Positions 26,840 through 35,307 of a stretch of 64,000 nt of DNA are shown piece after piece. The notes beneath the pieces were generated by a model, which did not search any database, was not told the DNA's origin, and saw only the letters and a list, made by a program, of their open reading frames with translations. Position numbers and translations under genes: made by a program. Each line of letters begins with the position of its first letter. The first letter of the stretch is position 1. Source of the DNA: Polyangium sp. y55x31. Its GTDB lineage: Bacteria; Myxococcota_A; Polyangia; Polyangiales; Polyangiaceae. The stretch lies in NCBI RefSeq assembly GCF_029946505.1, contig NZ_JARZHG010000001.1, forward strand, positions 62,001 to 126,000. The letters are read 5' to 3'.

Positions 26840-27671
26840 TCTCGCCTCGGTGCAAGCGTTCCTCGCGAGCGTGATCCCCGGCCACGCGCCGATCCCCGAC
26901 GATCCGGCCCTCGCCGAGGCCGCCGCGCGGTTCGTCACGGGAAACGGCCGCCTCACGCCGGCCGCGCAGGTCGACATCTACCGCCGCCAGTTCTGGCTCC
27001 GCCACCGCGAGATCCTGCGCGACGATTTTCCCGCGCTCGCGCGCCTGCTCGGCGACGCGAAGATGGATGCCTTCTGCCGCGACTTCCTCGACGCGCATCC
27101 GCCCACGCGCGCCCCGTTCGAGACGTTGATCGAGCCCGTACCGCGCTTCGCCGAGGCCTGGCCCGGCTTCGAGACGCAGGCCGAGCGCACGTTCGCCGCG
27201 GATCTCACGCGCTACGAGATCGCGCTCCTCGAAGTGCGCACCGGGCCCGACGCGCCGCCGCTCGATCCGCAGAAGCTCGCGAGCCTGCCCGAGGATGCCT
27301 GGGAGCGCGCGCGGATCGTGCTGCACCCGGCGATGCGAAGGCTCGCGTTTTCCTACCCCGTGCACCGTCTCCGCAAGGCGTGGCTCGTCTCCGGCGAACC
27401 GGCGGTCTTCCCCGACGCCCCCTCGCCCGCGCACATCGCGCTCTACCGCAACCGCGAGCTCGTCACGCACTTCGAGGAGCTCGAGCCCGAGGCCTTCGCG
27501 CTGCTCGACCTCCTCGCCGAGGGCGCGGCACTCGTTCCCGCGCTGGGTCGCCTCGCCGAGCCCTTGCCCGAGGAGCGGCAGGCCCACGTCGCGGCGAGCG
27601 TCGGACGCTGGTTTCAGCAGTGGACGTCCCTCGGCCTCGTCGTCGACGTCGACCTCCCCTCATCTTCGTAG
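26829..27671 (+). CDS. bufC: DUF2063 protein, MNIO partner
   Basis: 280 residues from ATG 26829, overlapping the MNIO gene by eleven bases. The N-terminal DUF2063 domain is recognised by DIYRRQFWLRHREILRDDFPALARLLGD and FCRDFLDAHPPTRAPFETL. The C-terminal half (VFPDAPSPAHIALYRNRELVTHFEELEPEAFALLDLLAEGAAL) forms a winged-helix-like module that in BufC/HvfC proteins presents the precursor peptide to the MNIO enzyme. Soluble, without a signal peptide. Spacing and order strongly imply one operon from 25623 to 27671. Confidence 0.9.
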   Translation: MRNDLASVQAFLASVIPGHAPIPDDPALAEAAARFVTGNGRLTPAAQVDIYRRQFWLRHREILRDDFPALARLLGDAKMDAFCRDFLDAHPPTRAPFETLIEPVPRFAEAWPGFETQAERTFAADLTRYEIALLEVRTGPDAPPLDPQKLASLPEDAWERARIVLHPAMRRLAFSYPVHRLRKAWLVSGEPAVFPDAPSPAHIALYRNRELVTHFEELEPEAFALLDLLAEGAALVPALGRLAEPLPEERQAHVAASVGRWFQQWTSLGLVVDVDLPSSS

Positions 27672-27724
27672 TTGCAGAGAACCCCGACCATCGGACACCG
27701 TAGGAGCCACGTACGGGGGGCAAC

Positions 27725-28165
27725 GTGCCGATCAGGGAGAGCGTCCACCAGAAGACCCTCGACATCCGCACCCGCGGGCGGGGTCTCTACGACGTCACGA
27801 GCGCGGTCGCGGCCGTGCTCGACGACGCCGGCGTCACGATCGGCCTCTGCTCGCTTTTCCTCCAGCACACCTCGGCGAGCCTCGTCGTGCAGGAGAACGC
27901 CGATCCGGCCGTGCTGCGCGATCTCGATCGCTGGATGGCGCGCAGCGCGCCCGACGGCGCCGGCTACGAGCACGACGCCGAGGGCCCGGACGACATGCCT
28001 GCGCACATCCGCGCGGCCATCACCAGCACGAGCCTCACGATCCCGATCACCGCGGGCAAGCTCGCGCTCGGGACCTGGCAAGCGATCTACGTCTGGGAGC
28101 ACCGAACGAGCCCGCACACGAGGCGCCTCGTGATCACCGTGCTAGGCGTCTCCGGAGACCCATGA
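27725..28165 (+). CDS. YjbQ family protein (UPF0047)
   Basis: 146 residues from GTG 27725. The conserved core LCSLFLQHTSASLVVQENADPAVLRDLDRWM, the HDAEGPDDMPAHIRAAI loop and the closing TWQAIYVWEHRTSPHTRRLVITVLG identify YjbQ/UPF0047. Escherichia coli YjbQ shows weak thiamine-phosphate synthase activity; the physiological role remains unclear. The His in HTSAS and the His/Asp cluster are conserved. The following lipoprotein's ATG overlaps the end of this gene by four bases. Confidence 0.9.
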   Translation: MPIRESVHQKTLDIRTRGRGLYDVTSAVAAVLDDAGVTIGLCSLFLQHTSASLVVQENADPAVLRDLDRWMARSAPDGAGYEHDAEGPDDMPAHIRAAITSTSLTIPITAGKLALGTWQAIYVWEHRTSPHTRRLVITVLGVSGDP

Positions 28166-28581
28166 ACGCACGCACCTCGATCTTCGCCCGCGCCCTCCTC
28201 GTCCTTCCTTTGCCCATCGCGTTCGCCGCAGCGCTCGTCTCGGCCTGCGCCGGCAGCCTTCCGGGTAGCCTCGAGGATGGCCGCTTTGCGACGTGCGAGT
28301 CGAACGCCGATTGCGCCGCGCGCGACGCCGGCACCGAGGCCGGGATCTGCTGGAACCTCCGCTGCGTGCAGTGCCTCTACGACACGGACTGCGCCGCCGG
28401 CTCGTACTGCGCCGACAACCTCTGCAAGACGCTCGATCCGAAGCCGGCCGTGGAGAAGGATCCGACGGACGAGAACGCGAAGAACATCGACGAGTGCTTG
28501 AAGGCCTGCGCCGACAAGGAGTGCGTCGACACGTGCAACGCGCGTTTCCCCGACGCGAAGAAGAAGCGGAGGGGGCGATGA
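28162..28581 (+). CDS. Cys-rich small lipoprotein
   Basis: 139 residues from ATG 28162, overlapping YjbQ. The signal MNARTSIFARALLVLPLPIAFAAALVSAC has lipobox VSAC. The mature part has CESNADCAARDAGTEAGICWNLRCVQCLYDTDCAAGSYCADNLC, repeated Cys-x-x-Asx-x-Asp-Cys units like EGF/dickkopf-type disulfide modules seen in many myxobacterial surface proteins. A helical tail follows (IDECLKACADKECVDTCNARF). Function unknown. Translationally coupled (ATGA) to the acyltransferase gene. Confidence 0.75.
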   Translation: MNARTSIFARALLVLPLPIAFAAALVSACAGSLPGSLEDGRFATCESNADCAARDAGTEAGICWNLRCVQCLYDTDCAAGSYCADNLCKTLDPKPAVEKDPTDENAKNIDECLKACADKECVDTCNARFPDAKKKRRGR

Positions 28582-29285
28582 CGCTCGCCGAGACGGCCAA
28601 GGGCATCCTCGACACGGCGCGCATCAGCGTGCCCACGGTCGTCGACGCGGCGATGGGGCGCCTCGACGCCGAGACGTGCGACGAGCGGCTCGCGTGGTGG
28701 TCGCGCAAGCTCTTCGCGGACGCGGAGATCAGCCTCGTCGTGCGCGGGCGCGAGCACCTCGGCGACGGCCGCGAGACGTTCATCGTGATGTCGAACCACC
28801 AGAGCCTCTACGACATCCCGGCGCTCTACCGCGCGATCCCGGATCGAAGGCTGCGCATGGTGGCGAAGGCCGAGCTCTTCGACGTCCCCGTGTGGGGCCA
28901 TGCGATGAAGGCCGCGGGGTTCGTCCGCGTCGAGCGCGGCAACCGCGCGCAGGCCGTCACGGCGCTGCGCACGTCGAGCAGCATGCTGGAGGAGGGCTCG
29001 CTGCTCTGGATCGCGCCCGAGGGGACGCGCAGCGCGACGGGGATGGTCGGACCGTTCAAGAGCGGAGGGTTTCACCTCGCGCTGGAGACGGGCCACCGCA
29101 TCTTGCCGGTGGCGATCGACGGCACGCGCGACGTGTTGCCTGCGCGCGGGACGATCGTGCGCAAGGGCAAACGCGTGGTCGTGACGATCTTGCCGCCGAT
29201 CGATCCGAAGGCGTACGGCAAGGAGCGCCGCAAGGAGCTCATGGCCGCGGTGCACGACGCGATCGTCGAGGCGATGGGACATTGA
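28578..29285 (+). CDS. 1-acyl-sn-glycerol-3-phosphate acyltransferase-like (PlsC family)
   Basis: 235 residues from ATG 28578, overlapping the lipoprotein stop. PlsC motifs are complete: NHQSLYD (His74, Asp79) is the NHx4D catalytic motif, RVERGN lies in block II, PEGTRS (about 145) binds phosphate and ILPVAIDG is block IV. The enzyme transfers a fatty acyl chain to lysophosphatidic acid at the membrane. The short N-terminus lacks a clear membrane span, so attachment may be peripheral. Confidence 0.88.
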   Translation: MTLAETAKGILDTARISVPTVVDAAMGRLDAETCDERLAWWSRKLFADAEISLVVRGREHLGDGRETFIVMSNHQSLYDIPALYRAIPDRRLRMVAKAELFDVPVWGHAMKAAGFVRVERGNRAQAVTALRTSSSMLEEGSLLWIAPEGTRSATGMVGPFKSGGFHLALETGHRILPVAIDGTRDVLPARGTIVRKGKRVVVTILPPIDPKAYGKERRKELMAAVHDAIVEAMGH

Positions 29286-29286
29286 A

Positions 29287-29326
29287 CGCCCCTCTCCCGC
29301 GCGGGAGAGCGGCTGGGGGTGAGGGC
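29287..29326 (-). repeat. REP-like palindrome between convergent genes
   Basis: CTCTCCCGC/GCGGGAGAG (29292-29309) is an 18-bp perfect palindrome flanked by CCCTCACCCCCAGCC on the minus strand. This matches the widespread CCCTCTCCCGC-type repetitive extragenic palindrome of high-GC Proteobacteria. It lies between convergent stops (29285 and 29336) and may also act as a bidirectional terminator. Confidence 0.6.
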
Positions 29327-29335
29327 GTCGCTCCG

Positions 29336-30274
29336 CTAGGGATGCGTCTGCGCCGTCTTCTGCGGGCTCGGGCTCGGGGCTGCGCCGGGTTTTTCCGGGC
29401 GCAGACGCCACGGATTTACGGCGTGGCGGCCCGATCCCTTGGGCAGCGCCTCGCCGTCCTTGGGCGCGGGCGCGCGCTCGGCGAGCAGCCACCGGAAGAA
29501 CGCGTCGGCCCACGCGGCGCCGCCGGCGCCATCGGGGTGGATGCCGTCGGCTTGCCGCGAAATCGGGCCGGCGATCGCGTCCGAATCGAAGAAGCGGCAG
29601 GGCGAGGTGTGCTTGCGGAAGACCTCGATGATGCCCGTGTCCTTGCGCCAGAGCGGCGGCGAGACCCACACGCACGGCCTGTCGCCGACGATCTTGACCA
29701 GCCGCTCGACCGCGTCCGCGCGCGCCGTTGGATCGGTCAACGTCACCTCGTTCGCGCCGAGGTTGATGATCACGAGATCGGGGTGGTAGTCGCCGACGAG
29801 CTTGGCGAGCTTGAGGTGCCAGCTCGTCGTGTACGAAGCCTGCTCGGAGCGGACCTCGTAGAGCGCGCCGACCTCCTTCATCCTGGGCCGCAGCGCTTGC
29901 GAAAAGCCGGCCATCAGGAACGAGTCGCCGATGTGCAGCACGACGGTGCGAGGCTCGATCGGCGGCGCCGCGTCGGGTTTGACCTCGCCCACGGAAGCCG
30001 CAGCGGTGACCTCGCCAGAGGCCCCTGCGGGGGGCGTGGGGGGCGGAGGAAGGGCCGCATCGCGGCCTGACCGGAGCCCACCACCGTCAGCCACGGGTGT
30101 GGGGGGAGGAGGAAGGGACGCATCGCGGCCCGACCGGAGCCCACCACCGTTGGCAGCGTGCACGGCGCTTGCTGGCGTGGCAGGCTGCCCCTCCGGTGGC
30201 GCGGCGGAGGCGCAGGCGCCGACGAGGAAGAGAAGCGTGGGCGCGAGGAGCGGAGCAGAGCTCGAAGAGCGCAT
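29336..30274 (-). CDS. SGNH/GDSL-type hydrolase, lipoprotein
   Basis: 312 residues from ATG 30274. The signal MRSSSSAPLLAPTLLFLVGAC has lipobox VGAC. A low-complexity linker contains a 21-residue tandem duplication (GGGLRSGRDASLPPPPTP twice; 48-bp DNA copies at 30040-30087 and 30103-30150). The catalytic domain shows SGNH blocks: block I VLHIGDSFLMAG with nucleophile Ser, block III INLGANEV and block V DGIHPDGAG with the Asp/His pair. This is a GDSL-like esterase, probably acting on acyl or acetyl groups of polysaccharide or peptidoglycan in the envelope; substrate unknown. It ends convergently with the acyltransferase gene. Confidence 0.85.
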   Translation of the reverse strand: MRSSSSAPLLAPTLLFLVGACASAAPPEGQPATPASAVHAANGGGLRSGRDASLPPPPTPVADGGGLRSGRDAALPPPPTPPAGASGEVTAAASVGEVKPDAAPPIEPRTVVLHIGDSFLMAGFSQALRPRMKEVGALYEVRSEQASYTTSWHLKLAKLVGDYHPDLVIINLGANEVTLTDPTARADAVERLVKIVGDRPCVWVSPPLWRKDTGIIEVFRKHTSPCRFFDSDAIAGPISRQADGIHPDGAGGAAWADAFFRWLLAERAPAPKDGEALPKGSGRHAVNPWRLRPEKPGAAPSPSPQKTAQTHP

Positions 30275-30370
30275 CGGAGGTCCCAGGGCTCCGCACTCTA
30301 CGGCACACTTCGTCCGAGCCGCAAAGAATCGGCCCGCCTCGGGCGGGCGTGCACTAGGATATTCGAGGGC

Positions 30371-31801
30371 ATGAATTTCAGGCTGTTCGGCATCGACGTC
30401 GAGGTCCAGGCGAGCTTCTGGTTCAGCACGGTGCTGCTCGGCATCAACCTCGTGGACCTGTCGCGCGGCCCCTCCGGGCTCGTGCCGCTCGCTCTGTGGG
30501 CCTTCGTCGTGCTCGTGAGCGTCCTCATGCACGAGCTCGGACACGCCCTGGCGATCCGACGACACCGTATCCAGCCGGAGATCTCGCTCTTCCTCATGGG
30601 CGGGGTGACCCGCTGGCAGCAGGTGCTCCCGCTGCGGCGCATCGATCACATCTTCATCAGCCTGGCCGGCCCTCTGGCCGGGTTCGCCTTCGCGGCCCCG
30701 TTCTTCGCGCTCGACTACTGGCTCGACCACCACGCGTCGACTCAGGTCGTCGCGCGTGTCCCCTCGCTCGTCCGCTTGACGATCAACCTCTTCATCTACG
30801 TCAACGTGCGCTGGGGCCTCATCAACCTCCTGCCCGTCCTGCCGCTCGACGGCGGGCACGTGCTCGAGCACGCGCTCGGCCCGCGGCGCGTCCGGCTCGT
30901 GGCGGGGCTCTCGATGCTCGCGGGCTTCGCCGTGGCGCTCTACGGCCTGCAAAGGTCCAACATTTTCCTGGCCATGATGTTCGGCATGCTCGCGTTCCAG
31001 AGCCTGCGGCGGCTGCAGATGCTCGGCCCCGGCGAGGCCGAGGTGGATCCGCGGCCGCACACGCCGGCGCCGGACATGGAACCTGCGCTCTCGGGCGAGC
31101 TGCTCTCGCTCCTGCTCCGCGCTCGACAAGCCATCGCGGACGAGGACCTCGGCCGCGCGCGGAGCCTCGTCCAGGAGATTTTTTCGTACCAGGAGCGGAC
31201 GGGGGAGCCCCTCCCGCCGCGCGCGCGCCGCGAGGCGTTCGAGGTGCTCGGCTGGGTCGCGCTCGTGGGCGATCACGTCGACGAGGCGGCGCAACGTGTG
31301 GCCGAGGCACGCAAGCTCGGCGAGGTCGATCCGGCGCTCGTGGGCGCGGTCCACTTCGCCAAGCGCGAGCTCAACGCGGCAAGGCGCGTGCTCGAGGCGG
31401 CGCGCGCGACCGGCGACGATCGCAAGGAGGTCGTCGGCCCGCTCGTGCAGATCCTCCTCGAACAGGGCGAGGTCGCACGCGCCGCGGCGATCGCCTACGA
31501 CATCGTCGACTCGCTCAGCGAGGACGACGCGCGCAAGATGGCGAAGCTCGCCTTCGACGGCCGCGCGTTCGACTGGTCGGCGCGGCTCTCGGAGGCCGTC
31601 TTCGAGCGGCAGAAGAGCGCCGAGGACGCCTACGAGGCGGCACGCGCGCACGCGCAGGACGGCGCCTACGAGCGGGCGCTCGACATGCTGCGCAAGGCCG
31701 TCGAGGCCGGCTTCAGCGACCGAGGCCGCGTCTGGTCGGACAAAGCGCTCGAAGCGCTGCGCGCGCGAAGCGGGCTCGAAGCCGTCGTTCCGCGTCCCTG
31801 A
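30371..31801 (+). CDS. Site-2 protease family (M50) membrane protease with helical-repeat tail
   Basis: 476 residues from ATG 30371. The M50 zinc site is HELGH (His54, Glu55, His58) in the second membrane span, and the third ligand is Asp160 in NLLPVLPLDGGH. Spans are near 14-30, 38-60, 94-115, 135-158 and 175-200. After about residue 225 the chain becomes soluble and helical with TPR-like repeats (LLLRARQAIADEDLGRARSLVQEI, RAAAIAYDIVDSLSEDDARKMAKLAF, AYEAARAHAQDGAYERALDMLRKAVEAGF). Site-2 proteases cut substrates within the membrane, often releasing transcription factors. The repeat tail probably selects substrate. No CBS or PDZ domain is seen. Confidence 0.87.
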   Translation: MNFRLFGIDVEVQASFWFSTVLLGINLVDLSRGPSGLVPLALWAFVVLVSVLMHELGHALAIRRHRIQPEISLFLMGGVTRWQQVLPLRRIDHIFISLAGPLAGFAFAAPFFALDYWLDHHASTQVVARVPSLVRLTINLFIYVNVRWGLINLLPVLPLDGGHVLEHALGPRRVRLVAGLSMLAGFAVALYGLQRSNIFLAMMFGMLAFQSLRRLQMLGPGEAEVDPRPHTPAPDMEPALSGELLSLLLRARQAIADEDLGRARSLVQEIFSYQERTGEPLPPRARREAFEVLGWVALVGDHVDEAAQRVAEARKLGEVDPALVGAVHFAKRELNAARRVLEAARATGDDRKEVVGPLVQILLEQGEVARAAAIAYDIVDSLSEDDARKMAKLAFDGRAFDWSARLSEAVFERQKSAEDAYEAARAHAQDGAYERALDMLRKAVEAGFSDRGRVWSDKALEALRARSGLEAVVPRP

Positions 31802-31810
31802 CGGCTCCCC

Positions 31811-32266
31811 TCACCGCCCCGTCGAACCGTACCCGCCTTCGCCTCGCGCCGTCTCGTCGAGCGTTTCCACGACGACGAGCTCGGCGCGCGCCACGGGACA
31901 GATCACGAGCTGCGCGATGCGCTCGCCACGCCGCACGACGAACGGCGCGTCGCCGTGGTTCACGAGCAGCACCTTGAGCTCGCCGCGATAGTCCGGATCG
32001 ATCGTCCCGGGCGCGTTCAGCACCGTGATCCCGTGCTTCAACGCGAGCCCCGAGCGTGGCCGGACCTGCCCCTCGTAGCCTTCGGGGATGGCGACACGCA
32101 CGCCCGTCGGCACGAGCTTGCGCTCGCCGGGGCCGATCGCCACGTCCTCGACCACCGCGGCGCACAGATCGAGGCCGACGGCGCCTGCGGACTGGTACGC
32201 CGGCAGCGGCACGTCCGCGCCGCCGACGCGCGCGCACGTGATGCGCACGGAGGCCCGGTCCGTCAC
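31811..32266 (-). CDS. dut: dUTP diphosphatase
   Basis: 151 residues from GTG 32266, overlapping the preceding gene's stop. All five trimeric dUTPase motifs are seen: motif 1 [11 protein letters not shown], motif 2 [12 protein letters not shown], motif 3 [19 protein letters not shown], motif 4 [12 protein letters not shown] and motif 5 [10 protein letters not shown]. It hydrolyses dUTP to dUMP and pyrophosphate, keeping uracil out of DNA and feeding dTMP synthesis. Length and motif spacing are normal. Coupled to the S1-domain gene. Confidence 0.95.
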   Translation of the reverse strand: MTDRASVRITCARVGGADVPLPAYQSAGAVGLDLCAAVVEDVAIGPGERKLVPTGVRVAIPEGYEGQVRPRSGLALKHGITVLNAPGTIDPDYRGELKVLLVNHGDAPFVVRRGERIAQLVICPVARAELVVVETLDETARGEGGYGSTGR

Positions 32267-33042
32267 TTCTTCTTCTTCGAGAGCAGATCGCCGAGCGTCC
32301 CGAACCCGCGCGGCTCGGGCTTCTTCGCGGCGCCTTGGGGCGCCTTCTTGCCGTCGGCCTTGGGTTTGTCCGTCCCGGCCGCGGCCGCCTCGGTGCCGCC
32401 TTGGTCCTTGAACTTCTCGAACGAGCTGCGCTCCTCGTCGCGCGCGACCGCGGTGACCGACAGGCGGATCTTGCCCTCCTGATCGATGTTCACGATCTTC
32501 GCCTCGACCTCCTGGCCGACGGTGAAGTGCTTCTTCAGGTCCGCGCCGCGCGGCGTACCGGTCTCGACGGTGGGGATGAGCCCACGCCCGCTGCGCCCCT
32601 GCGTGCCGGCGATCTGCACGAACACGCCGTAACGCTCGACGCCGGTGACGCTGCCCTTGACGCGCGCGCCCTCGACGAGGACGGGGGACTGGCCCTTGGC
32701 GCCGAGGCCGATGGAGGTGGTGAGCGGATCGCCTTCGGCGTTGCGGATGAAGAGGGGGCTCAAGCGGACCTGGCCGGTGCCGCGCTCGATGGCAGCGACG
32801 GTGGCGCTGACCTTGTTGCCGACGGCGACGAGCAGTTTGCCGTCGGGATCGGTGAGGTCGATCCGTTCGAAGTAGCCCTCTTGCTTGCCGCCGAGGTCTG
32901 CGAAGACGGCGTTCTGGGCGACGACGACGATGGTCACTTCGAGCTTGTCGCCCACATGGAAGCGGCGTCGCTCCTGGCGACCACCGCCCGCTTGCTCGAA
33001 CAGGGCCCCGAAGGACTCCGACGTTTCCCGGCGCTCGGACAT
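32263..33042 (-). CDS. S1 RNA-binding domain protein
   Basis: 259 residues from ATG 33042; the upstream in-frame extension is low complexity and was rejected. Two S1-like OB domains occupy about 29-100 ([38 protein letters not shown] ... [19 protein letters not shown]) and 118-200 ([24 protein letters not shown] ... [10 protein letters not shown] ... [22 protein letters not shown]). A Lys/Ala-rich tail ends in [13 protein letters not shown]1 repeats bind single-stranded RNA. Such two-domain proteins are common in myxobacteria, and a ribosome- or RNase-associated role is likely but unproven. First gene of a two-gene unit with dut. Confidence 0.85.
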   Translation of the reverse strand: MSERRETSESFGALFEQAGGGRQERRRFHVGDKLEVTIVVVAQNAVFADLGGKQEGYFERIDLTDPDGKLLVAVGNKVSATVAAIERGTGQVRLSPLFIRNAEGDPLTTSIGLGAKGQSPVLVEGARVKGSVTGVERYGVFVQIAGTQGRSGRGLIPTVETGTPRGADLKKHFTVGQEVEAKIVNIDQEGKIRLSVTAVARDEERSSFEKFKDQGGTEAAAAGTDKPKADGKKAPQGAAKKPEPRGFGTLGDLLSKKKK

Positions 33043-33264
33043 GGTGGACCGCCTCTTAGCGCGGCTGCGTCGGGAAGGCGAGGGAACGGATGCGGAGGCG
33101 GAAGCAGGCGCGAACGTAGGCCTGGGTACAGACATGGAAGCGGAGACGGAGACGGGAGAGGGTGGACGGAGGGAGGGATCGTTTCCTGCTTGTCGCAGAC
33201 GGGCCGGATCGTGCTAGGGTGCCCGCCGCGATGCGCCGGAGGGAGAACCCCGCCGGAACGTCCA

Positions 33265-33340
33265 GGGTCGATAGCTCAGTCGGTAGAGCTGCGGGCTTTT
33301 AACCCGTAGGTCCAGGGTTCGAGTCCCTGTCGACCCACCA
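33265..33340 (+). tRNA. tRNA-Lys (anticodon TTT)
   Basis: A full cloverleaf of 76 bases is present: acceptor GGGTCGA/TCGACCC, D arm GCTC-AGTCGGTA-GAGC, anticodon arm GCGGG-CTTTTAA-CCCGT with TTT at 33298-33300, variable loop AGGTC and T arm CAGGG-TTCGAGT-CCCTG. The discriminator A and CCA (33338-33340) are encoded. Loop bases T33 and A37 are normal for a lysine tRNA. Confidence 0.97.
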
Positions 33341-33530
33341 CCTAACCAGCCAGAACGGCTGGACTTTTTGTCCTCCTCCCCGGCTGTTCCAGCTCCCTTG
33401 CGAGGGAGCCGGCCCGTCGAGCAGCCTGATGGCGCCCCGCTTGGCACTCGGCGACAGGTGCATGTAGCCCATCGTCGTCGCGACATCGCGGGGGCCGGCG
33501 TCGTGCACGCGTCGATTCTCGCTTCGCGTC
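33341..33530 (-). pseudogene. Tyrosine recombinase/integrase C-terminal remnant
   Basis: On the minus strand next to the tRNA 3' end, the frame ending inside the tRNA encodes RDVATTMGYMHLSPSAKRGAIRLLD. This matches the final helix of phage-type tyrosine recombinases, with the active-site Tyr in GYMHLSP. The preceding conserved LGH and catalytic His/Arg segments are missing or scrambled, so only about 30 recognisable residues remain. Orientation toward and abutting a tRNA gene is the standard arrangement for tRNA-integrating islands. Boundaries are approximate. Confidence 0.6.
33345..33369 (+). terminator. Rho-independent terminator after tRNA-Lys
   Basis: CCAGCC (33346-33351), loop AGAAC, GGCTGG (33357-33362), then AC and TTTTT (33365-33369). 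It starts five bases after the CCA end, on the tRNA strand. Confidence 0.8.
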
Positions 33531-33582
33531 GACCCTCCCCGGTCGTTCGCTGGACACCGGAGGGCGTGTAGCATCCGAGCGC

Positions 33583-34371
33583 GTGTCGACGCTCGTCCTC
33601 TCCCATCGTTACACCCCTGACTCGAACGCGCTCTTCTCCGCGGCGATCGCCGCCGGCTGGGACGTCGAGCGCCTTCACTCGTTCCGGTGTCCGGAGGGCC
33701 TCGCGGCGCGTGAGCCGGTGTTCTACGGCGAGACGATCCTGGCGGATGCGATCACCGAGAATCTCAGGATCGCACTGCTCGAGCCGACGAGCGATTGGCT
33801 GCCAAGGCTGCCGCAGCGCCACCGCCTTCGTGACGTGCGACTCACGACGCTCGCCGAAGCCTTGTCGATCCGGGAGCGCGTATTCGTCAAGCCGACCGAC
33901 GAGAAGTGTTTCCCCGCCCGCGTCTATGCCAACGGAGCCGCGCTCGACCCGGATCCGGTGCTGCCTCCCGACCTGCCCGTGCTGGTGAGCGAGCCGGTCG
34001 TATTCGAGGTCGAGTTCCGATTCTTCGTGCGGGAGCGCGAGGTGGCGGCATTGTCGCCCTACATTCGCAGTGGCGAGCTCGCGCGGAATACGGACGGTGA
34101 ATGGGAGGCGGACCGAGCGGAGGTCGAGGCGGCATCGGCGTCGATCCAAGCAATGCTCGAGGACGCCGACGTGGAGCTGCCTCCCGCGGTCGTCGTGGAT
34201 GTCGGGCGAATGGCTGGGCGCGGCTGGGGTGTGGTCGAGGCGAACCCCGCGTGGGCATCCGGGCTCTGCGGATGCGATCCGGCGCGTGTACTTCCGGTGC
34301 TGCGGCGAGCGACGGTGGTGCGAGGCATGTTATCGGAGGCTGACCGGCGCTGGATGCGCCAGGTCGGGTGA
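33583..34371 (+). CDS. ATP-grasp (DUF4343-like) protein
   Basis: 262 residues from GTG 33583. The sequence VFVKPTDEKCFPARVY, followed by VSEPVVFEVEFRFFVREREVAALSPYIR and VVVDVGRMAGRGWGVVEANPAWASGLCGCDP, corresponds to the central and C-terminal parts of a compact ATP-grasp fold. These include the Lys in VKP for ATP, an acidic FEVEFRFFV strand and the metal-binding E-x-N (VEANPAW). Family members ligate carboxylates to amines; the substrate cannot be told. It is soluble and the first complete gene after the tRNA/integrase scar. Confidence 0.75.
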   Translation: MSTLVLSHRYTPDSNALFSAAIAAGWDVERLHSFRCPEGLAAREPVFYGETILADAITENLRIALLEPTSDWLPRLPQRHRLRDVRLTTLAEALSIRERVFVKPTDEKCFPARVYANGAALDPDPVLPPDLPVLVSEPVVFEVEFRFFVREREVAALSPYIRSGELARNTDGEWEADRAEVEAASASIQAMLEDADVELPPAVVVDVGRMAGRGWGVVEANPAWASGLCGCDPARVLPVLRRATVVRGMLSEADRRWMRQVG

Positions 34372-34410
34372 GAGACCTGTAGACTCCCAGGAGAAAGGAC
34401 ACCCAAGCCC

Positions 34411-35307
34411 ATGGAGCTGCGACGCACAAAGGCCACGAGCCATGGTGGCAGCCTGATCGACGCGCTTGCATCCGTGAGTGAGCCCGAGCTCTTCAATACC
34501 GTCGCCGAGCTCGCGGAACCGCGGCACATGTTCGTCCAGCGCGCCCAGAACCGAAAGGCCGCTCAGTTCATCGCGGATGCGTTCGAGGAGCTCGGTTATG
34601 CCGTCGAGCTCGAGGGCGAGTTGCGGAACGTCGTCGCCATGCCACGCGGGGCCGTTGATCGCCCCCTGGTCCTCGTCGGCGCCCACTACGACAGCGTGCC
34701 CGATACGCCGGGCGCGGACGACAACGCGAGCGGCATCGCCGCCATGCTCGCCTGTGCGCGAGCGCTCGCGGGCCTCGGGACGCCCTTGCCCGTGGGGTTC
34801 GTCGCGTGGAATGGCGAGGAAGATGGGCTCCTCGGCAGCGTCGAATTCGTCGCGCGCCGACAACCAGCCGGCGCATCGATCGCCGCCGTGCACGTGCTCG
34901 AAATGGTCGGTTATGCGAGCCACGAGGCAGGTTCGCAGCGAATGCCGCTTCCAGTCCCCGGCGCGCCGGACGTCGGCGACTTCATCGGTCTGCTCACCAA
35001 CCAGCGCTCGAACCACCTCGTAGAGCTCGCGGCAATGCAGGCGGAAGCGCTGGTCCCCGAGCTGCCGGTCGTGGGATTGAAGGTCTACCTCGGCCTCGAA
35101 GGGTGGCTCCCCGTGCTGCACCGGAGTGATCACTCGCCGTTCTGGAGGGCGAAGATCCCGGCCATGCTCTGGACCGACACCGCGGAGTTTCGCAATCCGA
35201 ACTATCATCGGCCCACGGACACGTGGGAGACGCTCGATTACGCCTTCATGCGCCGCGTGACCCAGCTCGTCATCGCGACGGTCGCGCGGCAGGTGCGGAC
35301 GGGTTGA
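34411..35307 (+). CDS. M28 family zinc peptidase
   Basis: 298 residues from ATG 34411, with GGAGAAAGGA upstream. The five M28 metal ligands are readable: His92 (GAHYDSV), bridging Asp103/Asp104 (GADDNASG), Glu136/137 (NGEEDGLLGS, catalytic plus ligand), Glu164 (LEMVGY) and His about 260 (NPNYHRPTDT). HRSDHSPFW is the conserved loop before the last strand. There is no signal peptide, so it is probably a cytoplasmic aminopeptidase or amidohydrolase-like enzyme. It lies 40 bases after the ATP-grasp gene on the same strand and may act with it on a peptide or amide product (inference). Confidence 0.88.
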   Translation: MELRRTKATSHGGSLIDALASVSEPELFNTVAELAEPRHMFVQRAQNRKAAQFIADAFEELGYAVELEGELRNVVAMPRGAVDRPLVLVGAHYDSVPDTPGADDNASGIAAMLACARALAGLGTPLPVGFVAWNGEEDGLLGSVEFVARRQPAGASIAAVHVLEMVGYASHEAGSQRMPLPVPGAPDVGDFIGLLTNQRSNHLVELAAMQAEALVPELPVVGLKVYLGLEGWLPVLHRSDHSPFWRAKIPAMLWTDTAEFRNPNYHRPTDTWETLDYAFMRRVTQLVIATVARQVRTG

